Shown: piece after piece, positions 36,196 to 45,456 of the stretch
Position numbering within the stretch: the first letter of the stretch is position 1
Layout of the letters: each line of letters opens with the position of its first letter
DNA from: Pezicula radicicola
Taxonomy: Eukaryota > Ascomycota > Leotiomycetes > Helotiales > Dermateaceae
DNA: 64,000 nt
Reading direction: 5' to 3'
NCBI GenBank assembly: GCA_003008705.1
Contig: PDUO01000017.1
Coordinates: forward strand, 127,827 to 191,826
The notes under the pieces: generated by a model
The model's input: the letters and a program-made list of their open reading frames with translations, nothing else
What the model was told of the DNA's origin: nothing
The model's database searches: none
Made by a program: the position numbers and the translations under genes

Positions 36196-37714
36196 CTTCT
36201 AGACAAGGACCTAGCCAACATTATTCTGAAGACCTCCAACGGCCCCCACCCACCCTTATATTGAGCAGGAAGAGATAAGAGGAGGGAAGAGAACCGGGAA
36301 ACTATACGCTCGGCCTACAGGACGACCCCGTGCTTTATAAGCACCTTACTTCTGCGTTAGAATGGGGTATAATGAGGCTGAATGTCATTGGTGGTCCCTA
36401 GGACCCGGTCTCGCTGCTTCTAAAGAAAGGAGTCGCTTATGCTCTCGATGTTATCTCCGCATCGCATCCTTGCTTTCAAAAAATTTCGGGAATGCCGCCG
36501 GGAAAATTTTATTTTGGAGACCATCGCTATGAAACGGAAAGCTCATTCATTTGTTATATCATCTTTGTGGGGTTTACATGGGTGGAGTGCTTGGTAAAGT
36601 GCGCGTCTTCGAGCTCCGCTGCTTGGCTGCATTGACAACAAACTTACAGAGTACAAAGTATAACATGACCTGTCACTTTCGATGGTTCTATAGGTAACGG
36701 AAGGTTGAAGAGGTTTACCATTGCATATTTCAATACTGATCTTCTTCTTCACCGCAAGTCTCTCCGTCGAAAGCAAACATTTCACGAACCCATATTTTGA
36801 CTATGGTGCAGGACATCTACTATTATTGCCAAGCCTTTTATGTGTACATATTTCATCGTATCCCGTATATAAGTGTCTGAATGCCGACACCAACCGATTC
36901 TAGCCTTCTTCTGGGCCTTATTTTCAGATAACACTACAACTATTATTATTTTAATAATCAAATATTTTTAATATTTATTATAGCCTATTAGTATAGTTTA
37001 TAGTATCGCTTCTTCCCTAAGAATTTAAACCCATCTAATTTTAAGGTTACGCTAGATTATTAGGAGTATATGTAAGTATAAATTCTTTATTATATCTTAT
37101 ATTAAGGGTTATACAAAATCATTTCTCTACCTACAATTGAGATATAAGAAAACTGAAAACAGCGTTACAAAGCCTATATTAAGCCCTATATAACGATCTA
37201 TCGACTTTAAAATTATATGGGGTTTTAGATGTGGTGTTTTCGTGCCAAGGCGCTATTTAACCCCCATCTTAGATGTCCTGCTCCATGCCTCCGTACCTTG
37301 AACTCTTTTTCTGAGTTGATATACGGCACTTGCCGTTCTGCTCTTGAGTTAATGTTAAAAGTACAGTCGCTAGCGAAATCGACTTCCGCTTAAACACTTC
37401 TAGATTTTCTGCTAAGCCACAATACCAAGATACTACTGTTTGCACTAGCCCTGTTCTAGCCGGCTCATATAAAGTAAAGGCAGGGATAAGGCGCTAGGGC
37501 TCGTATTGTGTCACGTGATCTGAAGATTGAAGTTCCCGTCTGCTAGCATAGCATCGTCCACGTAGAAGATTGATCTGCCCGGCTTCTTATTTTACATTCT
37601 TCTCTCCCTGTCTTCTCCAGATTCTAGCCCTACTTGGATTCACTAAGTTTTGGCTACTGAGCGGTTGCTAAGGCAAATTTCTCTATGCAACTGCTCTAAC
37701 GAATCTAACAATGT
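36196..37714. other. Upstream region with AT-rich tract
   Basis: The first ~500 bp hold the regulator's promoter. From 36925 to 37215 the sequence is extremely A/T-rich without ORFs, consistent with a RIP-mutated repeat. No gene is supported in either part. Confidence 0.5.
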
Positions 37715-37925
37715 GTTAAGCCTAACCGGCTCATCCTACAACCCGAACACGACCAGCTTGCCGTCTCGTGAGATGGCAACTGAGCTGGCTCGGCCCGCAT
37801 GGCCATTAAGCAGCTGCAGAGACACTCCTTTCACAGGATCCCAAAGCCTAACCGTCCTATCCTAAGAGCTGCCAGCTAGACACTATCACCTTGCCCTCGA
37901 GCATCTATAGCAGAGCGCTCCAATT
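37715..37925 (-). pseudogene. WD40-repeat remnant
   Basis: On the minus strand the text reads GKVIVS, then (after a one-base frame change) GSS-stop-DRTVRLWDP, followed by GHAGRASSVAISRDGKLVV and then stop-DEPVRL. This is the blade pattern of a WD40 repeat as found at the C terminus of NACHT-WD40 proteins. Two TAG codons (37864-37862 and 37738-37736) fall just before the conserved Asp, where Trp or Tyr is usual; TGG to TAG fits G-to-A (RIP-type) change. It lies ~40 bp past the end of the ankyrin frame and in the same orientation, so it may be the tail of the same ancestral gene or of a recombined neighbour. Confidence 0.7.
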
Positions 37926-37964
37926 TACTGCACCTTTCGGTTTCGTTTGGATCTAAGGTGGGAT

Positions 37965-40857
37965 TCACTTAGCCCCACGCTCGAGAAGTAGCACGACTAT
38001 ATCTCTATAGCCCTGAGCCGCTGCTGCCTGGAGCGCAGTGCCATAGTGTCCGCCTTTAGTATTAATATTAGCCCTATAGTCGAGAAGTAGCACAACTATA
38101 TCTCTCTTGCCCCGAGCCGCTGCTGCTTGGAGTGCAGCGCTATAGTGTCCGCCTTGAGCATTGATATTAGCCCCATAGTCGAGAAGTAAGGCCCGAAAAA
38201 GGTAGTAGCAGCCTTCTGAAGACATCACATAGTGTAGTTGTGCTCCTTGCCAATTCTCATATGTGTTTTGCAAACCATCGTGCAATAACAGTAAAATCTC
38301 ATAATCCCCATGGTTTTCAAGCCGCCGAAGGAGCGAAATCTGGGAAATCCCTTCCGCTTGAGCATTGTTGGCATGTAGGAAGAGGTATGACAGAGAGTAT
38401 CGAAGAAAGGGATATCGCTTCCACACTTTATCGAAGCTAAATCTTTGAGATATCTCTATTGCGAGTGACCCAAGCTCCTTTTGCATCATATAAGCTATAC
38501 AGCAAGACGCCAAGCGAGCATGACTAGCACCAATAGCGTTGGGAGCAAGTGTCGGATCCAGCCTAACAAGCCTTTGATTCCGGGTGAGGAAGTCAATTAC
38601 AGACTGAGACAATTTCGACTAAACCTCTGGAAGCACTATTAATAAATCGCTTGATGGTCTCGAATTCAACTTCGGATTGACCCCACGCGCCCAGAACGTC
38701 TGGATCCGTTCCTACTAACACACCAAAGTAAAGCTCTGTTGGCTTAAGTGGCCGAAGCGAGAACAACACCCATTGAAAAACAAGAATAGCTGTCTTCTTC
38801 TCATCTTCGGAGTCCTCCTTTTCTAAAAATTTTGAGAACAGCTCATCAAGATCACTTGGTATCTCGTTTAATTTCTTGAACTCTATATTTAGTAGTTCAA
38901 CAACTAAGACCACCCAGATAAAGATGTGCTGTGCCTTTTCGAGAATTTGTCTCTGGATATCCTTCTCTTTTGCTTCCAGCTTACTCTGGACATACTTGGA
39001 AATATCTTCATCATGCTTAGGTTGCTGCTCCACAACTAGCTCGATTTTCTTTCTCATATTGATGCGTGGATAATGACGGCTGGATAAACATATCCTGAGA
39101 CTTGAATCAGATTGTATCGCATTTTCGCTAAGATTTTCAAGGAGATCCACGACCTCTTGAACATCCGTATCGTTGCATTCGTCTAGAGCATCGATGAGGA
39201 GTAAAGTGTTTCTGCATTGGCCTCTTTTGTATTTTCGTATAAGGAATTCCTTGAGCTCTCCAGTCTCCCAACCCCATTCTCTATGCCTTATTTTCTTCTT
39301 CAAATAATGTGAAATGAATTGTTCTTGGAATAAGGGATCCTGTTGTTCCAGTAACTGAACCATCAGCGAGCGCAGCATGCCTAACGGGCTTTTCTCAAGA
39401 GGACCACCACGAGCGTTAAAGAAATAGAATGCGATGTTATGGTCTTTGGATTCTTCTTCGCAGTAAAGCAATGTATGCTTCATCAAAGTCGATTTCCCGA
39501 CTCCCGGATGGCCTTTAATCCAGAGAACTCCGTTGTTGCTTTGGAGATCAGCCCGGTCTTTCCATTTCCTAAATGAGGGGGTTTCGAACAGCCACTCGCA
39601 GGTGTTCTGGTGGGCTAAGCTTATATTGTTTCGACGACTGGTAATGCTTTCAAAGCTCAGTGAATGTATGCAATCTAGAAGAACTTATATTAGCTTTGCA
39701 CAGGATATGCAGACAAAACCAACCTGACAAGTCCTCTTGGAAGGATTCTTTCTGAGAATTACTTGCATCTGAAGCAAAACTTATAGTTAGCCGCCTGGAA
39801 TATACACGAAAAGCCCGATGACGAAAGGCATACCTGGATTTGGACATCTTTGTTCTCTGGCAACATTATCTGATCAGAAAAGAGTCATTATTCACTTCTT
39901 GCATTTAAGTTATGCCAACTCACTCAGTGGACTTCGCCCAACTCCTGGTGACCCTTGACTGCAAAGCTGCTTAATACATGACTCCGCCAGCCGGCGAGTG
40001 TCTGCTTTATTGAGATATGTTTGAGTCCTAATCACGATCTTTGTTTTCTCCTTTGCTTCTTCTAACCCGACATCTGAAAGTCCATGAAAAACATTGAAAC
40101 GATAGAGTCGATTCTGGTCAACCATGGCTTTGTGAGCCTGGAAGAAGTCATTGTGCGTTTTCTCGGTTTCCGTAACAATTGCTTTCGTCGCAATGATGAT
40201 ACTCTTCAGGTTTCCACCGAAGGGGTCTCCAGGGGCACAACCCGTTCCAATACTAACCATCACGGCACTCTCCATACAACTTGGCCAAATCAACGATGCC
40301 TCTTACTCGACAAGTCGTATAGGATTGTTGTAGAGAACCGCACCGTCCGCAAACTGTTGGCCAATTTTCCCGATCTTTATGGGGTCGAAAAAGGTTGTAG
40401 CTGCCGAGGTCGCTCGACACGCTTCCCATACTTTGCACTCGTCGAAAAGCAACTCGGGGGCTGTCGTATCATACGACCTCAAGATCGCAACCTCTCCATC
40501 CTCGGTCTGAGTAGCACAAACGAACCTAGAACAGGTCAGCCTGAAGAAGACAGAGAAGATATTGAGACAAAGGAATGCAAATTGGGTAAATAATTACGAC
40601 GTGATTTGGACTTACACTTTGCACTGAGGGTCTGGATCCTTTAAAAGTTCTGACTCGTCAAATCCCGGTTTCTGGGAAATTATGTCCTTGATAGCTTCCT
40701 CAAGTTCCTTGTAATCAAACTTCCCATCTGCCAGCAGAAAGTCTTTGCCACGAAATGGATTGATCTTCCATCGCCTCGGCTTAAAGATGCGCTCCGAAAG
40801 CGTCAGGTATGCGTCTTCGCATCCGTCGGTCCACGGTAGATGTGGACATCTTACGCT
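37965..40857 (-). pseudogene. Broken patatin-NACHT-ankyrin STAND (NLR-like) gene
   Basis: The order is patatin lipase domain, NACHT ATPase, winged-helix-like linker, ankyrins. Exon pieces are at ~40857-40616, 40525-39924, 39869-39834, 39768-39724 and 39674-38593, with intact GT-AG introns of 90, 54, 65 and 49 nt. Patatin parts seen: AYLTLSERIF, DYKELEEAI, ACRATSAATTFFDP, FADGAVLYNNP and MVSIGTGCAPGDPFGG. The N-terminal glycine loop and GXSXG nucleophile are absent. TAA at 40305-40303 stops the patatin frame. The NACHT P-loop GHPGVGKST is at ~39515-39489, with LLIDALDECND as Walker B. At ~38620-38600 the frame shifts between GLVEI and SVIDFLTRNQ. Two near-identical 33-residue ankyrin units then end in a stop at 37965. 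These proteins act in fungal non-self recognition and cell death; this copy is very probably dead. Confidence 0.85.
37975..38185 (-). repeat. Near-identical ankyrin repeats, 99-bp period
   Basis: Two tandem units encode ANIN-(A/T)-(Q/K)-GGHY-x-(A/T)-ALQAAAA-(R/Q)-G-x-RDIVVLLL. They differ at only a few positions over 99 nt. High internal identity is typical of fungal NLR repeat domains that change repeat number quickly. Confidence 0.8.
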
Positions 40858-42266
40858 CTCAATGCTCTACAAACACACTCGTACAAAACAGTTGTACAGA
40901 GAAGCTAAGACAGCCTTCGAAGTTCTAGAGTCGGGTTGACAAACAATCAAGAGCAAAAGTTGAGTCGGTGTCCTATTCAGCCACAGCCTTGTGTCGAGGT
41001 GCTGAGCGCTTCGTGGGTTGCATCTATTGGTTGGGTTAATGGATGAATGGAATACCGTAAGCAAGGACCTTAGTGAAGTATCCAGGTGCCATCTTGAGTA
41101 ACCTTAAGATTCGGAGTCAATTATCTCCGAAGAAGGAAACTTTGCCATTTCGAACCTCATTCAACCACCTTTGCTTACCCCATCTCAATGCCGAAAAGCA
41201 ATAATAGCACGAAGAATATATATATGTGCCTTCCCCCAGCAAATAATGTTCTTATACCTTGAGTCGATGGTTTTACAGTAATAGCAGGAGGGAACGAACC
41301 TGTAGGGCTGGTATCTGGGCAAGATGCAAAAGGGAAGATATAATATAAAGAGCCGGGAAGACCAGCGCCCAACAACCGAGATTCCTGAAATAAATTTAGC
41401 TTGTCGTACACGTGACGCGGCGAAGGTGTGTGCAGGGATGAAAGCAATTAGCGTCTTTGCGATGTGGCTTTGTTTAAATTCTGGAAGTATTTAAAGCGGA
41501 AGCCGATTTCGCTAACGACTGTAACCGTCGAACATGTTCGACGGTTACGGCCAACGATTAATGATCCTCGCTTCCGCGAAGGGGGGCTTAGCGTGGGTCC
41601 ATACTACAACCATGCAGAATTGAATCTCCGAAGACATCGTTAAGTGTGGAATGAGGGGTCGGTCTGGAACTGTCTTGTCACGTTACTCATGTAGAGGGCT
41701 TGGATGTCAGAAGTATAGACTAGATTGAGGTTCCTATATCGTATTATACAACTACCAATGCTTTATTGAAGGAAATGGCTAGGAATCATTTTAGTATTTA
41801 CAGGATTGATTATGTCTCTGAATGTTATAGACCCAAGGAGAATCTTTCTAATATCTAGAGTGTTAGTAAGGAGTTTGATATCTTTTTGCTTGTCGATTGT
41901 CTTGGTATGTAATCATTAGCCTGCGTGGAAGACTCAAATAAATCGTCGCTGGGCAAGAATGGGATTTTAGTAGCAACAGCTGACTTGAATTTAAATAAGA
42001 TCACTTGAAAGTCTTACTTTGGAACCATTATAACAGTACGAGCTTTTTATTACTCTATTTTCTTCCTTCGTTTTTGAGATACTTGCGAGTCTCTCACAGA
42101 GTTTTGTTGCTATACCATCACAGGCAAGACCGTCGAGGTCTCAAGGATAAAAATTAAACACTAGGTATATAAAGAATTAAAACCGTATACATCGAAGGGG
42201 AACTCGTTTATAGAGTTTTTGAGAAAAAGAAAAGTGTATCTCGCGGCTTTAAGAGCTTGCCGGAAA
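40858..42266. other. Intergenic region with a long palindrome
   Basis: No gene is recognisable. The missing start of the patatin gene is not found here. The right two-thirds are AT-rich. The only structured element is the inverted repeat at 41496-41577. Confidence 0.5.
41496..41577. repeat. Extended inverted repeat with 28-bp perfect palindromic core
   Basis: The core 41521-41548 is a perfect palindrome; its left arm is GTAACCGTCGAACA and the right arm is the exact reverse complement, with no loop. Outer arms GCGGAAGC (41496-41503) and GCTTCCGC (41570-41577) are also complementary, with partial pairing between. The whole could extrude as an ~80-nt cruciform. It is not followed by a T-run and no gene abuts it. 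Confidence 0.85.
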
Positions 42267-43073
42267 CTAGACAATCACTCCCTTCCCATCAACTGTCGTT
42301 TTCCCAATAACACCAATTTCATTTTCCTCATCAGGAACAGTAACCTCACTCTCCCCCGTCCCCGTCGAAGACTGACTCCTATTCCCGCCAACCATCTTCC
42401 CACACCCACAATGCGCAACCTCATCCACAGAAAACCTTCCAAAACCCGTCTGATGAATCATCCAAAAACAACAATACCCCAAATCCATCCAATATTTCCC
42501 TCCCCATTCCCTCATCAATGCATCTCTGATACTATGTACTGTCCAAAGTGCTATTGGAAGAGACACGCCGTTTAATTCAAGATATGTGATTAATTGTTTT
42601 TCGGATGCTGTGTTGGGTATTTTTCCGTTTTGGGGTGGTGCTCTTGGTCCGTGGACTATGGATTGGAGTTTTTGTAAGGTACCGTATGTACTGTATTCGC
42701 CACCTAGGGCTTTTATTACTAGTTTATAGTGTTCTTGTCCTGAGTAGTTGATATTCTGTGGATTTTGTTTGTTAGTGGGAATTGTTTGTCTATTAGTGGT
42801 GTGGATAGAATAGTAATTTACCTCTGAGATCCAAGCATTCCTTACTTCGATTGGCGTCAATGGAATTGGCTCTTTTGGTAAAGGAGATGCGCTACTAATC
42901 TTGGAGCTGTTTTGCGCTTTGAAATCGTCGATGGCTCCTTTGTAATTTGGTGGAGGCTCAAGGGGCTTCGCTGGTGTGCGAGATGCGAGTAGAGAAGCTG
43001 TGTTAGAAGCCGTGTTAGATTCCTCTTTTCGCTTGCCCTTTGTAAAAGCCTTTATCCTGGATTTTAAATTCAT
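42267..43073 (-). CDS. Hypothetical protein with optional stop-free intron
   Basis: The frame is open for 268 aa. It contains a consensus intron at 42821-42756 (GTAAAT, branch CACTAAC, acceptor CACAG) of exactly 66 nt without stops; splicing gives 246 aa. The N terminus is basic (KSRIKAFTKGKRKE), then Pro/Ser-rich. The C-terminal half looks folded: YKLVIKALGG, GTLQKLQSIVHG, LPIALWTVHSIRDALM, GGKYWMDLGYCCFWMI, and a small Cys/His cluster DEVAHCGCGK. There is no signal peptide or membrane helix. I do not recognise the family. Base use switches from A/C-rich to G/T-rich within the gene. Confidence 0.7.
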   Translation of the reverse strand: MNLKSRIKAFTKGKRKEESNTASNTASLLASRTPAKPLEPPPNYKGAIDDFKAQNSSKISSASPLPKEPIPLTPIEVRNAWISEVNYYSIHTTNRQTIPTNKQNPQNINYSGQEHYKLVIKALGGEYSTYGTLQKLQSIVHGPRAPPQNGKIPNTASEKQLITYLELNGVSLPIALWTVHSIRDALMREWGGKYWMDLGYCCFWMIHQTGFGRFSVDEVAHCGCGKMVGGNRSQSSTGTGESEVTVPDEENEIGVIGKTTVDGKGVIV

Positions 43074-45456
43074 TCTCGTCGTGCTGTGGTTTTTTTTAAG
43101 TTGCCAAGTTGTTGCAAGTCTACGTTGTTCTGCAGCTTGGTGTTATTGTTGCCAGTTTTCTTGCTTTGAGAATACCTTAGTCGCTATATACCGTTTTGTA
43201 GGGTTATATTCAAATAGATTGACCGTAGCTTTTACAATCGTAGAGCTTGAATGTAGAGATTTTCGAGAAAACAGAAAGAAAATGGATATGGTTGTGTGGG
43301 ACGAAGGAGAAGACGGGTCGAGAGAAGCTACATTTCAATGCTTGCATTGACTTCATTGTGGAAAATATAATTGTCATATGACGGAGAATAAGTTTCTCAG
43401 TCTTCTTGGGGATTTCTAGGTGAACTCATTTAATAACGGTCCTGACTGATCCCTTCTTAGTGTCGAGACGGAGTTACTTAGTGTTCCGAACGACAGATTT
43501 GGCGTCAGCAACGACTTCAGAGAGACAAAAATAGGGCGATTTGAGACGTGTGTGGAAGTACTTGCTTCTAAGACACTGTAAGAAACTCAGAGTTTGAAAT
43601 GACCAGATCCCATAACCTATTCAGTTCATTGGGAAAAAACACCACGTGATTAAAGCAGAGCGCTTTAGTGCTAACCTTGACGTACTCACTATTATTGTCT
43701 ATAGAATATAGGTTTTCAAATAGGTTGTATACTTGGGACTATGCTCCTCAAAACTCCATGATGGGTCACCACGTGGAACAGCATGCATTCAGATGATTTG
43801 GTTGAATATCCCGCTTTTCCGACTTTGTCCCCAATCCTGTTCAACCAATGCAATAGAGTATCTTCTAGAACTTCTAGAACGAACCTCAAATTTGACAATT
43901 AACACCAATTAAAGTTGAAGGTTGAAATTAAGCAGGAAACCTGTTCTGAGTCGACTCAAATCTCAGAGTGCATTACGTACTTTTAGCGTAAACATTTCAG
44001 TCTACACTTGATAGAGTCGATGAGGTTGTAAATGTTTTGTAACAGTTCAGAAGCGAGCTAATAGGCCGCCGGTGCTGCTTAAGTCCTTCATAGGTACAGC
44101 GCCTTATACAGTTCTTACCTGGCAAGGCTATGGTACTATGACGATGGATTGTTTCCTGTGATCGAAGTATGTACCGCCCAACCATGCGAGGCTTCAAGCA
44201 ATTCCTCTGAGGCCAACTGGTGATCACTAGACTCTTTGATGTGGGCATTCAGTCACATTATCATGTAGAATGTAAACATCCAGCACGGCACTTGCGACAC
44301 TAAAGAAGCGACACTAAAGAAGCGCCACATAATGAGCGACACAAAAAAGTATTGCAATACAATCCACCCGACTCAAGATCCTAGAAAATTAGAGAAGAAA
44401 AATAAGTGGCAGTGTGTAATAATCCACGGTATTTAAACGATTAACATCACCTGGAGGTTCTGAAGTAATAAAAGAGGCCCGTTGCTACGGTAGACTAGGT
44501 TCCCAAAAACCAACTGCCGTCAACAATAGAGGTCCGTAATGATGCTGAACAAGGTTGGGTTCTAGAAATATTCCTGTTACAGTAAATTAATTGACGTCAT
44601 TTTAACAGAAAGCGCCACTTTCAAATCTATCTCATGTCGACCTCAAAGTGAACAACGTAACCTGTGAGCGATACCCAACTCCAGGACCTCAAGGTCTTCG
44701 CGACTAATAAACAAAGGAGCGACCTCGACGATCCAAAGATTACTCGGAATAAATACTCCGTTGCAGAATCCTTCGATGCAGCCTCCTTGGTTCAATTAGT
44801 GCCATGCAGTGCCCCGCGATTGGAATGGCTTCATGATGACGATCAACTCTGCAAACCACACCAGCGGTACCTTTCGTCCAAGTACCACCAGTCCAGCCGC
44901 AGCTTACTACTCCACAGGGTCATTTCTAGCGTGGACTAATATCAGCCTTGTGAAAGTTAGAGTAGGGATTGGAACGAATAGAAATCGTGCAGTTGTAACT
45001 ATTGGGACCGCAATTGGAAATGCTTGCCTTGTCTATGGTCGCTTGGCAGCATAAAGCTCCGATTATGGCAGCTCTGAAACCCCAAGAACAACGGCATGTA
45101 AGAGTGGGGGGCAGCAAAGATTATCGAGGTCGAGTATAACTTCATGCGCACGACACCAGTTCTCTAATTCTACGAATGTATTGCCTTTTTCTTTGAGTAG
45201 CCAACGACTGAGTCAGAAAGGGCAACCTTGCCCCTCGTTCAAGCATCAGCAGACACAAGCGCGTCATACAGGACCCCGACAAGACCCCGAAGCGAATCAT
45301 CCCAACCCGCGAATTTCCTTCCGTCTGAAGTCAACGCCGGAAACATTTTTTTTTTTTGGACAACCACAACACATCTATCATTCCTACGTAACGGTATAGA
45401 CGAATCCCGATTTTCCATGTAGTTGATACGAAGCTGCATTATTTCTTGAGCCAAAA
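43074..45456. other. 2.4-kb intergenic region, no gene seen
   Basis: Only short ORFs with no domain character. A small tandem repeat (GCGACACTAAAGAA twice) lies near 44297-44325. A run of T occurs at 45347-45358. The last ~100 bp form the leader of the anion transporter gene. Confidence 0.45.

Noticed and set aside
37975..38185. Tandem 99-bp units considered as a CRISPR-like or minisatellite array
   Set aside because: They are coding ankyrin repeats with no spacers.
44809..45054. 81-codon ORF that looks Ser/Thr-rich and hydrophobic at the end
   Set aside because: Too short, no initiator context or splice partners; overlapping frames are equally open.
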